Translations under genes and position numbers: made by a program | Origin: Peristeroidobacter soli | GTDB lineage: Bacteria > Pseudomonadota > Gammaproteobacteria > Steroidobacterales > Steroidobacteraceae | Reading direction: 5' to 3' | Assembly (NCBI RefSeq): GCF_004138485.1 | Contig: NZ_RYEV01000003.1 | Coordinates: 1,302,001-1,366,000, forward strand | DNA length: 64,000 nt | The notes under the pieces: generated by a model | Seen by the model: only the letters and a program-made list of their open reading frames with translations | Database searches by the model: none | Told to the model about the DNA's origin: nothing | In this document: in pieces, positions 36,883 through 47,517 of the stretch | Numbering within the stretch: position 1 is the stretch's first letter | How the letters are laid out: each line of letters begins with the position of its first letter

Positions 36883-37860
36883 TCAGTAGGTGCGTTCGAC
36901 CGCAAATTCCGCCAGTTCGCGCAAGGCTTGCTTGTACGCCGAGTCGGGCAATACGGCGATTGCGTCGATGGCGAGGGCGGCCTCCCGCCGCGCGAGCCGC
37001 GCAGTGTACGCAAGGCCTCCGGTAGATTCAATCGCCGCAGTGATGCGTCCCAGCTCCTCGATGCTGCCCTCTTCAATACTGCGTCGGATCAGCACGCGCT
37101 GGTCTTCCGAGCCGGTGCGGAGCGCATATATAAGAGGGAGGGTCGGCTTGCCTTCCGCGAGGTCGTCGCCGAGGTTCTTGCCAAGTTCCTCGCTGTTTGA
37201 CTGGTAATCCAGTACGTCGTCCACCAGCTGGAAAGCCGTTCCTAAATGCCTCCCGTAGGCGGCCATCGCGGCTTCAACAGAAGGCGAAGCTCCGGCCAAT
37301 AGCGCAGCGATTTGCGCGCCGGCCTCGAAAAGCTTGGCGGTCTTCCGGTAAATGACCTCGAAGTAGCGCTCCTCCGTGGTGTCCGGGTCGTTGGCGTTCA
37401 GGAGCTGCAGCACCTCGCCTTCGGCGATTTTGTTGGTGGCGCTGGCCATCACGGCCATGATCCGCATGCTTTCCAGCGAGACCATCATCTCGAAGGAGCG
37501 CGAGTAGACGTAATCACCCACCAGCACGCTGGCTTCGTTGCCCCACACTTCATTCGCGGTGTCGCGGCCGCGGCGGAGTTTGGAGCCGTCGACCACGTCG
37601 TCGTGGAGCAGGGTGGCCGTGTGGATGAATTCGATGATGGCGGCCGCCTCGGAGTGGCGCTCGCCCTGGTAGCCGCAGGCGCGGGCGACGACCACGACCA
37701 GGAGGGGGCGCAGGCGTTTGCCGCCGCTGCCGACGATGTATTCGGCGATCTGGTTGACCAGGACGACGTCGCTGGCGAGGCGGTTGCGGATGACCGCATC
37801 GACCTGTCGCAGGTCGACATCGACCAGCGCTTTGACGGACTCGAAGCTCATGGATTCCAA
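36883..37860 (-). CDS. ispB: Octaprenyl-type polyprenyl diphosphate synthase
   Basis: A 325-residue trans-prenyltransferase that builds the ubiquinone side chain from isopentenyl diphosphate. The first Asp-rich motif is DDVVD (residues 87-91) with the following RRGRDTAN; the second is DDVLD in QLVDDVLDYQ. GKRLRPLL near 48 is also typical. It lies upstream of tRNA-Pro on the same strand and diverges from rplU-rpmA, the standard arrangement in gammaproteobacteria. Chain length cannot be fixed from sequence, so octaprenyl is by family convention. Confidence 0.93.
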   Translation of the reverse strand: MESMSFESVKALVDVDLRQVDAVIRNRLASDVVLVNQIAEYIVGSGGKRLRPLLVVVVARACGYQGERHSEAAAIIEFIHTATLLHDDVVDGSKLRRGRDTANEVWGNEASVLVGDYVYSRSFEMMVSLESMRIMAVMASATNKIAEGEVLQLLNANDPDTTEERYFEVIYRKTAKLFEAGAQIAALLAGASPSVEAAMAAYGRHLGTAFQLVDDVLDYQSNSEELGKNLGDDLAEGKPTLPLIYALRTGSEDQRVLIRRSIEEGSIEELGRITAAIESTGGLAYTARLARREAALAIDAIAVLPDSAYKQALRELAEFAVERTY

Positions 37861-38100
37861 AGGGAAATAACCGACGGCGAATGTTAGCCCATCAGGGGCG
37901 GCAGCTGTCGCATGTCGCAGACTTAGTTGTTTTCAGGGCCTGCACCACGCCCCGAAATGCGCGAAAATCCTTGCGGAGGACACTTCGTCGTAGTTTTTGC
38001 GCTGGATGTGGCTCCAAGAGTTGCTTAGTACCCGTCCGCTCCGTACACTTCACGCCCTTTTCCGCCGGGGGCTCCCGGCCCCCGGAGCATTGGGTCAATC
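37861..38100. promoter_or_regulatory. Divergent ispB / rplU promoter region
   Basis: Divergent intergenic region of 240 bases that must hold promoters for both directions. I could not place -35/-10 boxes reliably. It contains the leader hairpin at 38065-38085. Confidence 0.5.
38065..38085 (+). promoter_or_regulatory. GC-rich hairpin in the rplU leader
   Basis: Perfect 8-bp stem CCGGGGGC / GCCCCCGG with loop TCCCG. The last two stem bases are the first two of the GGAG at 38084-38087, the best ribosome site for rplU (ATG at 38101). Folding could reduce translation; regulation is inferred. Confidence 0.5.
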
Positions 38101-38415
38101 ATGTACGCCGTCATTTCCACGGGTGGTAAGCAGTACCGCGTCAGCGAAGGCCAGGTCCTCCGCGTTGAAAAGCTCGATGCCGAGGCAGGTGCCAATGTCG
38201 AGTTCGACAAGGTGCTGCTGGTCGGTTCGGGCGATCAGGTCAAGATCGGCGCGCCGTTCCTGAGCGGTGGCAAGGTGACGGGCACCGTGCAGAGCCACGG
38301 CAAGGGCGATAAGAAAGTCATCGTCAAATTCCGTCGTCGCAAGCACTACCTGCGCCAGGGCACGCATCGCCAGCTCTTCACGGAAGTGAAGGTCACGGGC
38401 ATCGTCGGCGGCTAA
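38101..38415 (+). CDS. rplU: Ribosomal protein bL21
   Basis: A 104-residue 50S protein beginning [18 protein letters not shown], the canonical L21 start, and ending in the [14 protein letters not shown] rRNA-binding tail. It is first in rplU-rpmA, followed after 28 bases by rpmA. A strong hairpin lies just before its start codon. Full length. Confidence 0.98.
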   Translation: MYAVISTGGKQYRVSEGQVLRVEKLDAEAGANVEFDKVLLVGSGDQVKIGAPFLSGGKVTGTVQSHGKGDKKVIVKFRRRKHYLRQGTHRQLFTEVKVTGIVGG

Positions 38416-38443
38416 TTCTTCTTAATTTCGGAGCGCACACGCC

Positions 38444-38704
38444 ATGGCACATAAAAAGGCAGGCGGCAGTACCAAGAACGGCCGCGACTCAGAGTCCAAA
38501 CGACTCGGTATCAAGAAGTTCGGCGGTGAGCACGTGCTCGCCGGCAACATTCTGGTCCGTCAGCGCGGCACGGTGTATCGCGCCGGTGACGGCGTCGGCA
38601 CCGGCACGGACTACACGCTCTTCGCGAAGACCGAAGGCCGCGTGGTGTTCCGCAAGCGCGGCGTCGAGCAGAAGACGTTCGTGAGCGTCGTCGCTGCCGA
38701 GTAA
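38444..38704 (+). CDS. rpmA: Ribosomal protein bL27
   Basis: An 86-residue 50S protein starting [18 protein letters not shown], whose flexible N-terminus reaches the peptidyl transferase centre. The start is preceded by GGAG. Co-transcribed with rplU and followed by a strong terminator at 38731-38763, so the two ribosomal genes can form a unit separate from obgE. Confidence 0.98.
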   Translation: MAHKKAGGSTKNGRDSESKRLGIKKFGGEHVLAGNILVRQRGTVYRAGDGVGTGTDYTLFAKTEGRVVFRKRGVEQKTFVSVVAAE

Positions 38705-38730
38705 TCGCGACCCGCTGTCGCAGGATCGAA

Positions 38731-38763
38731 AGAGCCCCGGCCTCGCGCCGGGGCTCTTTTTTT
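38731..38763 (+). terminator. Rho-independent terminator after rpmA
   Basis: 11-bp perfect stem AGAGCCCCGGC / GCCGGGGCTCT, loop CTCGC, followed by a run of Ts to 38763. It sits between rpmA and obgE. Confidence 0.9.
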
Positions 38764-38791
38764 AAGCCCGCCGTGCACCCAAACTAGCAAC

Positions 38792-39829
38792 ATGCGTTTC
38801 GTCGACGAAGCCACGATCAAGGTTCAAGCCGGTAACGGCGGGCGCGGCTGTGCGAGCTTCCGTCGCGAAAAATTCATTCCGTTCGGCGGCCCCGATGGCG
38901 GCGACGGCGGGCATGGCGCGGACATCTATCTCGTCGGTCGAGCGGGCATCAACACGCTCGCGGATTTCCGCTACAACCGTGCCTTCCGGGCGCCACACGG
39001 CACCGCCGGCTCCGGCAACGACCGCACCGGTGCGAGCGGCACCGACCTGATCGTCGAGGTGCCCATTGGCACGACCGTCGTCGACGTCGATACCGAGGAA
39101 GAGCTTGGCGACGTGACCGAGCCTGGTCAGCGACTCCTGGTCGCCAAAGGTGGCAAGGGCGGCTGGGGCAACACGCGCTTCAAGACCAGCACCAACCGCA
39201 CGCCGCGCAAGGCGATGCCGGGTCTGCCGGGTGAGAAGCGCGACCTGCGGCTCGAGCTCAAAGTGATGGCCGACATCGGTCTGCTGGGTTTGCCGAACGC
39301 GGGCAAATCAACGCTGATCCGTGCGGTTTCGGCGGCGAAGCCGAAAGTTGCCGACTATCCGTTCACGACCCTGCATCCAAATCTCGGCGTCGTGAGCGTC
39401 GGCATCCATCGCAGCTTCGTCATGGCGGACATTCCCGGGCTGATCGAAGGCGCGGCGGAAGGTGCCGGCCTCGGCATTCAGTTCCTGAAGCACCTTCAGC
39501 GCACTCGGGTGTTGCTGCATCTCATCGACGTGAGCCCGCCGGACCCGGAGGCCGATCCGGTGAAGGATGCGCGCGCGATAGTGGCGGAATTGAAGAAGTT
39601 CAGCGCGAACCTGGAGAAGAAGGAGCGCTGGCTGGTGCTGAACAAGGTCGACCTGCTGCCCGAGGATCAGGCGGACAAGGTCTGCAAGGACATCGTGCGT
39701 CGGCTGCGCTGGAAGGGGCCGGTGTATCGGATCTCGGGGCTCGCGCACCAGGGCACCGAGGGGCTGTGCGAGGACATCATGAAGCGGCTGGAAGAGATCG
39801 ACGCGCCGCGCGAGGCCGAGGTCGGCTGA
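38792..39829 (+). CDS. obgE: Obg GTPase (CgtA)
   Basis: A 345-residue essential GTPase involved in 50S ribosome maturation and stress control. The glycine-rich Obg fold covers about residues 1-158 ([20 protein letters not shown]). The G domain has [10 protein letters not shown], the switch DIPGLIEGA, and NKVD. It ends soon after the G domain, as in many proteobacterial forms. It starts 28 bases after the rpmA terminator, so it probably has its own promoter or relies on read-through. Confidence 0.97.
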   Translation: MRFVDEATIKVQAGNGGRGCASFRREKFIPFGGPDGGDGGHGADIYLVGRAGINTLADFRYNRAFRAPHGTAGSGNDRTGASGTDLIVEVPIGTTVVDVDTEEELGDVTEPGQRLLVAKGGKGGWGNTRFKTSTNRTPRKAMPGLPGEKRDLRLELKVMADIGLLGLPNAGKSTLIRAVSAAKPKVADYPFTTLHPNLGVVSVGIHRSFVMADIPGLIEGAAEGAGLGIQFLKHLQRTRVLLHLIDVSPPDPEADPVKDARAIVAELKKFSANLEKKERWLVLNKVDLLPEDQADKVCKDIVRRLRWKGPVYRISGLAHQGTEGLCEDIMKRLEEIDAPREAEVG

Positions 39830-39863
39830 GGCGTGCTGGCGGGCGGCGTATGCCGCCACCAAT

Positions 39864-39893
39864 AAAAAAAGCCGGGCAATGCCCGGCTTTTTT
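39864..39893. terminator. Bidirectional terminator between obgE and rpsT
   Basis: A7, stem GCCGGGC / GCCCGGC with loop AAT, then T6. It serves both converging genes. Confidence 0.9.
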
Positions 39894-39918
39894 CGTATCC
39901 GAAGTTCGGACCGTCGGC

Positions 39919-40188
39919 TCAGCCGGCCGACAGCTCCTTCACGCGCGCATTCAGGGCGCTCTTATGACGAGCAGCCTTGTTGCGATGGATCAGGCCCTTG
40001 TTCACGGCCGAGTCGATGATCGGGCCAGCGGCCTTGAGCTTGGCGGCGGCGGTTTCCTTGTCGCCGGCTTCCACCGCGTTCACGACGCCCTTGATGGCGG
40101 TGCGCAGCTTCGAGCGGCCCGCCACGTTACGGGCACGGCGCTTGACGGTCTGGCGGGCGCGCTTTTCGGCGGACTTGATATTGGCCAC
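39919..40188 (-). CDS. rpsT: Ribosomal protein bS20
   Basis: An 89-residue 30S protein (ANIKSAEKRARQTVKRRARN...). The start is a GTG at 40188: this gives the standard N-terminus MANIKSAEKR and has GGAG upstream. The frame is open 66 bases further, but without similarity. In E. coli the gene uses the weak start UUG, which is linked to autoregulation by S20; the GTG here may play the same part. It converges on obgE through a shared terminator and diverges from murJ. Confidence 0.96.
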   Translation of the reverse strand: MANIKSAEKRARQTVKRRARNVAGRSKLRTAIKGVVNAVEAGDKETAAAKLKAAGPIIDSAVNKGLIHRNKAARHKSALNARVKELSAG

Positions 40189-40521
40189 GGTCGTGAGGGC
40201 TCCAAAAACGAGGCCGCGAATTTTGCCGATCACACCGCCGTAAGGCAAGGGCAAAGTGGCGGTCCGCCCGGAAAATAGCCCAATCGGTCAGCCACGGACC
40301 GGGAAATCGCCTGTGGCTGGCCATAATTCGGTGCGAAAACGGGGACAGGTCTGGGTTTCTCGCACGCCAGAGAGCTCGGCCGGCGCCCGACAGTCGAGTC
40401 TGTCGCTTTTCGAGGCCGTGCCCTGTTCGAGGGAACACCTTTTCGAGGCGGCCAGTCGTCATCTTCACTACCATTGCCCGCCCATGCAATCACCCGCCAT
40501 TCCATCTGAGTCCGGCCGACC
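40189..40521. promoter_or_regulatory. Divergent rpsT / murJ intergenic region
   Basis: 333 bases without a gene. It must contain the rpsT promoter (minus) and the murJ promoter (plus). No motif is placed with confidence. Confidence 0.45.
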
Positions 40522-42105
40522 ATGAGCCGCGGCTTCTTCCGTAGCACCGCCATCGTCGGAATCACCACGTTGCTGTCCCGGATCACCGGACTGGTGCGGG
40601 ACGTGGTGCAGGCCGTGATGATTCCGGCGGTGTACCTCGAGGTGTATGTCCTCGCGAACCAGATCCCCAATCTGCTGCGGCGACTGTTCGCCGAGGGCGC
40701 GTTCTCGCAGGCCTTCGTGCCCGTGGTCGCCGAGTACAAGGCGAATCGCTCCAAGGACGAGGTGCGCGAGCTGGTGGATTCCGTGTCCGGGACCCTGGGC
40801 GCATTCCTTGCGATCGTTTCCGTGATTGGCGTGATCGCCGCGCCGATCATCGTCGCCATCTGCGCGCCGGGCTTTACCACCAAAGAGGTGGGGCAGTACG
40901 GGCTCGCGGTGGACATGCTGCGATGGACGTTTCCTTATCTCTTGTTCGTTTCGCTGACTGCGCTCGCCGGCGGCGTGCTCAACAGTTATCAGCAATTCGC
41001 GTTGCCGGCGTTCACCTCGGTGGTGCTGAACGTCGTGCTGATCGTGTTCGCGGCCTATCTGTCGCCGTACTTCGAGCAGCCGGTCATGGCGCTCGCCGTC
41101 GGTGTGTTCGTTGGCGGCGTGATCCAGCTGGTCATTCAGTTGCCGGCGCTGATCAAGCTCGGCGTGATTCGCCGTCCCCACTGGAACTGGGAGCACGAGG
41201 CGGTCAAGCGGATTGCCAGGCTGATGGGGCCGGCCATCATCGGCTCCTCGATGGGTCAGCTCAGCGTGATGATCAGCTCGGGCATCGCCTCCCTGCTCGC
41301 CGATGGCAGCATGACCTGGCTGTACTACGCGGATCGGCTGGTCGAGTTTCCGCTCGGCGTGTTCAGCATTGCGCTCGCGACCGTGATCCTGCCGAGCCTG
41401 TCCTCGCAGCACGCGAAGAAGTCGCCGGATGAGTTTTCGGCGACGCTGGCCTGGGCCGTGCGGCTCGTCTGTCTCATCGTCATTCCCGCATCGGTGGCGT
41501 TGTTCGCGCTGGCCGGTCCATTGACCGTCGCGCTCCTTCAGTACGGGCAGTTCAAGCCCAGGGACGCGGAAATGACGCGTCTCGCGCTGATGGCGTTCTC
41601 GCTGGCACTGCTGGGCTGGAGCATGATCAAAGTGCTCGCGACCGGTTACTACGCCCAGCAAAACACCAAGGGCCCGGTGAAGATCGCCATGCGCGCGCTC
41701 GGTGTGACGATGGTGCTGAACGTGGTCGTGGTCGCGGGGCTGTGGCTCACCGGCAATCTGAAGACCCCGGGCGCGCATACGCTGCTCGCCCTGAGCAACG
41801 GCATCGGCGCCATCATGAATGCCTTCCTGCTCTATACCGGCCTGCTCAAGAGCCAGGTGCTCCGCCGCGGGCAGGCCATGCGCGGGTTGCTGATCCGGAT
41901 CGTGGTCGCGAGCGCGCTGATGGCGGCGTTCCTGTGGTGGTTCGGCGGGGACGTGTCGACCTGGCTGGTCACCCCGAAAGTGCAGCGAATCGTCTGGCTG
42001 ACGGGGCTGGTGGCCGGCGGCATCGGGGTCTATTTCGCGGCGTTGTGGGTGATGGGCGTACGCGCCGGCCAGTTCCGACTGCAGCCGCCCGCGACTTCCC
42101 TATAA
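40522..42105 (+). CDS. murJ: Lipid II flippase MurJ
   Basis: A 527-residue inner-membrane protein of the MOP superfamily that flips lipid II for peptidoglycan synthesis. The N-terminus SRGFFRSTAIVGITTLLSRI and the motif RLFAEGAFSQAFVPV are family hallmarks. About fourteen hydrophobic segments are visible. Gene order murJ-ribF-ileS-lspA-ispH is common in gammaproteobacteria. Confidence 0.96.
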   Translation: MSRGFFRSTAIVGITTLLSRITGLVRDVVQAVMIPAVYLEVYVLANQIPNLLRRLFAEGAFSQAFVPVVAEYKANRSKDEVRELVDSVSGTLGAFLAIVSVIGVIAAPIIVAICAPGFTTKEVGQYGLAVDMLRWTFPYLLFVSLTALAGGVLNSYQQFALPAFTSVVLNVVLIVFAAYLSPYFEQPVMALAVGVFVGGVIQLVIQLPALIKLGVIRRPHWNWEHEAVKRIARLMGPAIIGSSMGQLSVMISSGIASLLADGSMTWLYYADRLVEFPLGVFSIALATVILPSLSSQHAKKSPDEFSATLAWAVRLVCLIVIPASVALFALAGPLTVALLQYGQFKPRDAEMTRLALMAFSLALLGWSMIKVLATGYYAQQNTKGPVKIAMRALGVTMVLNVVVVAGLWLTGNLKTPGAHTLLALSNGIGAIMNAFLLYTGLLKSQVLRRGQAMRGLLIRIVVASALMAAFLWWFGGDVSTWLVTPKVQRIVWLTGLVAGGIGVYFAALWVMGVRAGQFRLQPPATSL

Positions 42106-42156
42106 TGCTGCCCTTCAAGTGGTCTAATTCTGGACTTGCGGAGCACGAGGGCCGCG

Positions 42157-43083
42157 GTGGAGCTCATTCGGGGCCTGTATAACCTGCGTGCCGGGCGGCG
42201 CGGCTGCGTGCTGACGATCGGGGCGTTCGACGGCGTCCACCGCGGGCATCAGGAGATGATCCGTGTGCTGCGCGAGCGCGCGGCTGAGTACGGCTTGCCG
42301 GCGGCTCTGATGTCGTTCGAGCCGACGCCGCGCGAGTTTTTCGCCAAAGGCACGCCGCCGGCCCGGCTGACCCGCTTTCGCGAGAAGTTCGAAGCGCTGG
42401 AGCGCTACGGGGTCGACCGTTTCGTCTGCCTGCGGTTCGACGAGCGCATGCGCCGCCTCGGTCGCGACGAGTTCGTGAATGAGGTACTGGTAAAAGCGCT
42501 CGGCGTCCGCCACATCGTGGTAGGGCACGATTTCCGCTTCGGGCGCGACAACCAGGGCGACATCGCCTGTCTGCGCGCGCTCGGGGCCGCTGCCGGGTTC
42601 GAGGTCACCGAAGTGCCGCCGTTCGAGATCGACGGCGAGCGCGTCAGCAGCTCCGGGATTCGTGAGGCGCTGGCGGTCGGCGACATGGCCAAGGCGGCGA
42701 AGCTGCTCGGTCGTCCGTATCGGATGACAGGCAAGGTGATTCATGGTGAGAAGCTCGGCCGCAAGCTGGGCTTCCCGACCGCGAATCTGCGACTGCATCG
42801 TCGCGCCACGCCGGTGGCGGGCATCTTCGCGATTCGAGTGACGGGTGGCGGACTGAACGACGCGCCGGGCGTGGCGAGTCTGGGCACGCGGCCCGCGGTG
42901 AATGGCAAGGAGCTGCTACTGGAAGCTCATGTGTTCGACTTCAACGGCGATTTGTATCGTCAGCCGTTGCACGTGGACTTCATCGCGTATCTGCGCGCCG
43001 AGCGCTGGTTCGCGGACATGGATACGCTGATCGAGCAGATGAATCGAGACGCCGCGCAGGCGCGGCAGATATTGGGTTCGTGA
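42157..43083 (+). CDS. ribF: Bifunctional riboflavin kinase / FAD synthetase
   Basis: A 308-residue enzyme that makes FMN and FAD. The GTG at 42157 ([10 protein letters not shown]) is preferred over the TTG at 42136 because it matches the family N-terminus and has a purine-rich ACGAGG upstream. The N-terminal adenylyltransferase has [13 protein letters not shown] and [12 protein letters not shown]; the C-terminal flavokinase has [20 protein letters not shown] and GFPTANL. Its stop is 8 bases before the ileS start. Confidence 0.95.
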   Translation: MELIRGLYNLRAGRRGCVLTIGAFDGVHRGHQEMIRVLRERAAEYGLPAALMSFEPTPREFFAKGTPPARLTRFREKFEALERYGVDRFVCLRFDERMRRLGRDEFVNEVLVKALGVRHIVVGHDFRFGRDNQGDIACLRALGAAAGFEVTEVPPFEIDGERVSSSGIREALAVGDMAKAAKLLGRPYRMTGKVIHGEKLGRKLGFPTANLRLHRRATPVAGIFAIRVTGGGLNDAPGVASLGTRPAVNGKELLLEAHVFDFNGDLYRQPLHVDFIAYLRAERWFADMDTLIEQMNRDAAQARQILGS

Positions 43084-43091
43084 ATCGACGT

Positions 43092-45896
43092 ATGGACTAT
43101 AAGCAAACCATCAACCTGCCCCAGACCGACTTTCCGATGAAGGCGGACCTCGCCCGTCGTGAGCCGGACATTCTCAAGCGCTGGGAAGAAACCCGGACGT
43201 ATCAGAAGCTGCGCGAGATCGCGAAGGGCCGGCCGACGTTCATTCTCCAGGACGGGCCGCCGTACGCGAACGGCGCGATTCATCTCGGTCACGCCATCAA
43301 CAAGGTGTTGAAGGACATCGTCGTCAAGTCACGCACCATGGACGGCTTCGATGCGCCCTACGTGCCGGGTTGGGACTGTCACGGCCTGCCGATCGAACAT
43401 CAGATCGAGAAGACGCGCGGCAAGGAAGTGAAGTCGCTCGATCCTCGGGCATTCCGTCAGGCGTGCCGCGAGTTCGCGCAGTCGCAGATCAACGGTCAGC
43501 GCGAGGACTTCAAGCGTCTCGGCGTGATGGGCGATTGGGATGATCCGTACATCACGATGGCGCCGAAGTACGAAGCCGAGCAGCTGCGTGCGTTCGCCGA
43601 GATCCTGCGCAACGGCCACGTCTACAAGGGCCTGAAGCCGGTGCACTGGTGCCTGGACTGCCGCTCGGCGCTCGCCGAAGCGGAAGTCGAGTACGAAGAT
43701 AAGACCTCGCCCGCGCTCGACGTGCGCTTCGGCGTGAAGGATCTCGCCGATCTGGCCAGGCGCTTTGGCGTGGCCTCGGTGAAGTCGCCAGCCAGCATCA
43801 TCATCTGGACCACCACGCCGTGGACGCTGCCCGCGAACCAGGCGGTCGCGCTCGGTCCCGAGTTCCGTTATTCGCTGGTCGACACCGGTACGGAGCTGTT
43901 GATCCTCGCGAGCGCGCTGGTCGAGAAGGTGACGAAGCGCGCGGGCGTCGAGAACGTCACGCGCATCGCCGAAGTCGAGGGCGCGAAGCTCGAAGGCCTG
44001 CAGCTCCAGCATCCGTTCTATGAGCGCGTCGTGCCGGTGATCCTGGGCGATCACGTCACGATCGACGACGGCACCGGCGCCGTGCACACCGCGCCGGGCC
44101 ACGGTGTGGAGGACTTCGACGTCGGCTTGAAATACAAGCTCGAGGTCTACAACCCCGTCGGCAGCGACGGCCGCTTCGTCACGGGCACGCCGATTTTCGA
44201 AGGCGAGCGCGTGTTCGATGCGAACAAACATGTGATCGAAGTGCTGAAGGAACGCGGCGCGCTGTTGCACGAGGAGAAGCTCGTGCACCGCTATGCGCAT
44301 TGCTGGCGCCACAAGACGCCGGTGATCTATCGCGCGACCGCGCAGTGGTTCATCAGCATGGAACAGGCGAACCTGCGCAAAGGCGCGCTGCGCGAAATCG
44401 CCAAGGTGCAGTGGGTGCCTGGCTGGGGCCAGAACCGCATCAGCGGCATGATCGCGGATCGTCCGGACTGGTGTATCTCGCGTCAGCGCGTGTGGGGCGT
44501 GCCGTTGCCGTTGTTTACTCATAAAGCGACGGGCGAGCTGCATCCGCGCACGGTCGAGCTGATCGAGCCGGTCGCGAAGCTGGTCGAGGAAGGCGGCATC
44601 GATGCGTGGTTCGATCTCGATCCGGCGACGCTGCTCGGTGGCGAGGCGGATGAGTACGAGAAGGTCAACGACATCATGGACGTGTGGTTCGACTCGGGCA
44701 TCGCGCATCACTCCGTTCCCAAGCAGCATCCCACGGTGAAGGCGCCGGCCGATCTGTATCTCGAAGGCTCGGATCAGCATCGCGGCTGGTTCCACAGCTC
44801 GCTGCTGACGTCGGTCGCTCAACACGATCGCGCGCCCTACAAGGCGGTGCTGACGCACGGCTTCACCATCGACGACAAGGGACGGAAGATGTCCAAGTCT
44901 TTGGGTAACGTCGTCGTGCCGCAGAAAGTCATTGGCACGCTCGGCGCCGACACGCTGCGCTTGTGGATCGCGGCCACCGACTACGCCAATGAAATGGCGC
45001 TGTCGGATGAAATCCTGAAGCGCGTGACGGAGTCGTATCGTCGCATCCGTAACACCGCGCGCTTCCTGCTCGGCAATCTCGACGGCTTCGATCCGGCGAC
45101 AGACAGGGTGCCGGCGTCGGAGATGGTCGCAGTGGATCGCTGGGCTGTGTGGCGCGCGTATCAGTTGCAGGAAGAAGTGATCGCCGCGTATCGCACCTAC
45201 CAGTTCCACCTGATCTATCAGAAGGTCCACAACTTCTGCAGTGTCGACCTGGGCGGCTTCTACATCGACATCACCAAGGATCGTAACTACACGACGGGCA
45301 AGAAGAGCCTGCCGCGCCGGTCGGCGCAGACGGCGATGTTTTATATCGCCGAGGCGTTGACGCGCTGGCTCGCGCCGATCCTGTCGTTCACGGCCGAGGA
45401 GATCTGGCGTTATATGCCGGGTGCTCGCAGCGAGTCGGTGTTCTTCAACACCTTCTTCGAGTTCCCGAAGGAGCTGACGCAGCCACCGTCGATCGATTGG
45501 GATGCCATCCTCGACCTGCGTCGTGCCATCGCGCGAGAGCTGGAGAAGCTGCGCAACGCCGGTTCGATCGGCGCACCGCTCGATGCGGAAGTGGACGTGT
45601 ACACGAAGGGGCCGTTGCTCGAGACGCTGCAGTCGTTCGGCGAGGAACTTCGCTTTGTGTTCATCACTTCAGAAGCGCGAGCGCATTCCGCCGACGGCCG
45701 GCCGGCCGATGCGGTTGCGGCGATGGAAGGCGAGGGCAACACGACCTGGATCGCTGTGAAGCCTACGTCAGCGGTGAAATGCGTGCGCTGCTGGCACAAG
45801 CGTCCGGATGTGGGTCAGAACCCGAACCATCCGGAACTTTGCGGCCGCTGCGTTTCCAACGTGGATGGGCCGGGCGAGCAGCGGCGCTTTACTTGA
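43092..45896 (+). CDS. ileS: Isoleucyl-tRNA synthetase
   Basis: A 934-residue class I synthetase. The ATG at 43092 ([16 protein letters not shown]) is preferred to the GTG at 43080, which adds four atypical residues. The HIGH-type HLGH is near residue 63, KMSKS is near 599, the CP1 editing domain lies between them ([13 protein letters not shown]), and a C-terminal zinc finger has CVRCW and CGRC (about 896-923). This is the bacterial, mupirocin-sensitive type by its C-terminal zinc site. Intact. Confidence 0.97.
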   Translation: MDYKQTINLPQTDFPMKADLARREPDILKRWEETRTYQKLREIAKGRPTFILQDGPPYANGAIHLGHAINKVLKDIVVKSRTMDGFDAPYVPGWDCHGLPIEHQIEKTRGKEVKSLDPRAFRQACREFAQSQINGQREDFKRLGVMGDWDDPYITMAPKYEAEQLRAFAEILRNGHVYKGLKPVHWCLDCRSALAEAEVEYEDKTSPALDVRFGVKDLADLARRFGVASVKSPASIIIWTTTPWTLPANQAVALGPEFRYSLVDTGTELLILASALVEKVTKRAGVENVTRIAEVEGAKLEGLQLQHPFYERVVPVILGDHVTIDDGTGAVHTAPGHGVEDFDVGLKYKLEVYNPVGSDGRFVTGTPIFEGERVFDANKHVIEVLKERGALLHEEKLVHRYAHCWRHKTPVIYRATAQWFISMEQANLRKGALREIAKVQWVPGWGQNRISGMIADRPDWCISRQRVWGVPLPLFTHKATGELHPRTVELIEPVAKLVEEGGIDAWFDLDPATLLGGEADEYEKVNDIMDVWFDSGIAHHSVPKQHPTVKAPADLYLEGSDQHRGWFHSSLLTSVAQHDRAPYKAVLTHGFTIDDKGRKMSKSLGNVVVPQKVIGTLGADTLRLWIAATDYANEMALSDEILKRVTESYRRIRNTARFLLGNLDGFDPATDRVPASEMVAVDRWAVWRAYQLQEEVIAAYRTYQFHLIYQKVHNFCSVDLGGFYIDITKDRNYTTGKKSLPRRSAQTAMFYIAEALTRWLAPILSFTAEEIWRYMPGARSESVFFNTFFEFPKELTQPPSIDWDAILDLRRAIARELEKLRNAGSIGAPLDAEVDVYTKGPLLETLQSFGEELRFVFITSEARAHSADGRPADAVAAMEGEGNTTWIAVKPTSAVKCVRCWHKRPDVGQNPNHPELCGRCVSNVDGPGEQRRFT

Positions 45897-45906
45897 GGTT
45901 GATGCA

Positions 45907-46455
45907 ATGACCAACCCATTGGCGAAAGTCTGGTTCACGCCCACTCGCGGCGGCAGCAACTGGCTGTGGCTGTCATTCTTCGTGGTGATTCTCGACCAGG
46001 CCACCAAGGCGCTGGTCATCAGCACCGTGAAGCTCGCGGACAGTATCTCGCTGCTGCCCATTCTGGATATCGTGTATCTGGAGAACACCGGCGCGGCATT
46101 CAGCATCCTGGCGCAGGCGTCGGGGTGGCAGCGCTGGTTCTTCATCACGCTCGCGGTGGTGGTGAGTCTGACGTTGATGATCTGGCTGCGGCGGATTCGC
46201 TCGGATCAGACGGTGCTGGCGATTGGACTGTCGCTGGTGCTCGGCGGCGCGCTCGGCAACGTGATCGATCGTGTCATGCACGGGTTCGTCGTCGACTTCA
46301 TCTATTTCAACTGGCGCACGTGGGATTTCCCGGCGTTCAACATCGCCGATACCGCGATCTCCATCGGTGCGGCGTGTCTGTTGATCGATGCGTTCCTCGA
46401 GAGTGGGCACGACCGTCGTCCCGCGGATGGAACGCCGCAAGCGCCGAGCAAGTGA
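45907..46455 (+). CDS. lspA: Lipoprotein signal peptidase (signal peptidase II)
   Basis: A 182-residue inner-membrane aspartyl protease with four hydrophobic segments that removes signal peptides from prolipoproteins. Conserved features are LENTGAAFS, the catalytic Asp of GNVIDRV and the catalytic Asp of FNIADTAI. The ATG at 45907 gives a standard short cytoplasmic N-terminus, 10 bases after ileS. The C-terminal tail is polar. Confidence 0.95.
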   Translation: MTNPLAKVWFTPTRGGSNWLWLSFFVVILDQATKALVISTVKLADSISLLPILDIVYLENTGAAFSILAQASGWQRWFFITLAVVVSLTLMIWLRRIRSDQTVLAIGLSLVLGGALGNVIDRVMHGFVVDFIYFNWRTWDFPAFNIADTAISIGAACLLIDAFLESGHDRRPADGTPQAPSK

Positions 46456-46457
46456 CG

Positions 46458-47441
46458 ATGCAGATTCTTCTCGCCAACCCTCGCGGATTCTGTGCCGGCG
46501 TCGATCGGGCCATCGACATCGTCGAGCGTGCGATTGAGCTGTTCGGCGCGCCGATCTACGTGCGGCACGAAGTCGTTCACAACCGCTACGTGGTCGAGCG
46601 GCTGCGGAGCATGGGCGCGGTGTTCGTCGATGAGTTGGATGCCGTGCCGGACGACGCCACGGTGATCTTCAGCGCGCACGGCGTCGCCCGCGCGGTTCAG
46701 GATGAAGCGCGCCGTCGCGACCTGAAAGTGTTCGATGCGACGTGTCCGCTCGTGACCAAGGTTCACATGGAAGTCTCGCGCTACGCGCGTGAAGGCCGTG
46801 AGGTGATTCTGATCGGGCACGAGGGGCATCCCGAAGTCGAAGGCACGATGGGGCAGTTCGATACTCAGTACGGCGGTCGCATCGTGCTGGTGGAGACGCC
46901 CGAGGACGTGGATCGTCTGGATATCAAGGACGAAGCCCGTCTCGCGTTCGTGACGCAGACCACGCTGTCGGTCGACGACACGCAGCGGGTGGTCGATGCC
47001 TTGCGCCGTCGCTTCCCGACGCTCACGACGCCGCGGAAGGAAGACATCTGCTACGCGACGCAGAACCGGCAGGACGCGGTGAAGCGTCTGGTCGAACGGT
47101 GCGACATCATTCTGGTGGTTGGCTCACCGACCAGCTCGAACTCGAATCGTCTGCGTGAGATCGCCGAGAAGGCGGGTATTCCGGGTTACTTGATCGACGG
47201 GCCCGAGGACATGAAGCGCGAGTGGTTCGATGGCAAACGCGTCGTCGGCGTGACGGCGGGCGCGTCGGCGCCGGAGATCCTCGTCGAAAGAGTGGTCGCT
47301 CAGCTCAAGCAGTGGGGCGGGCAAGCCCCGGAGCATCTTCAAGGGCAAGTTGAGAATGTCGTGTTCAGCTTGCCCAGAGAGCTTCGTGTGCCGCTTGCGC
47401 GAGTCGATACGCGTCCCGCGCTTTCAGAAAAATCAAACTGA
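46458..47441 (+). CDS. ispH: 4-hydroxy-3-methylbut-2-enyl diphosphate reductase
   Basis: A 327-residue iron-sulfur enzyme, the last step of the MEP isoprenoid pathway. The ATG at 46458 gives [18 protein letters not shown], and the frame's extension upstream only crosses lspA. Cluster cysteines are C12, C96 and C198; [17 protein letters not shown] and the SPTSSNSNR substrate loop are all present. It follows lspA by two bases. Confidence 0.97.
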   Translation: MQILLANPRGFCAGVDRAIDIVERAIELFGAPIYVRHEVVHNRYVVERLRSMGAVFVDELDAVPDDATVIFSAHGVARAVQDEARRRDLKVFDATCPLVTKVHMEVSRYAREGREVILIGHEGHPEVEGTMGQFDTQYGGRIVLVETPEDVDRLDIKDEARLAFVTQTTLSVDDTQRVVDALRRRFPTLTTPRKEDICYATQNRQDAVKRLVERCDIILVVGSPTSSNSNRLREIAEKAGIPGYLIDGPEDMKREWFDGKRVVGVTAGASAPEILVERVVAQLKQWGGQAPEHLQGQVENVVFSLPRELRVPLARVDTRPALSEKSN

Positions 47442-47517
47442 GAAATGCGAACGAACGGGGCAGCCGCCGCAGTCCTGGGCGTCGGCAGCGATGCCGAGTA
47501 CCCGTCGCGCACGGTTG

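Noticed and set aside
43329-45230. A 633-codon open frame antisense to ileS
   Set aside because: Typical high-GC shadow of a strong gene; no domain visible.
45966-46457. Upstream extension of the IspH frame through lspA
   Set aside because: The family N-terminus and Cys12 place the start at 46458.
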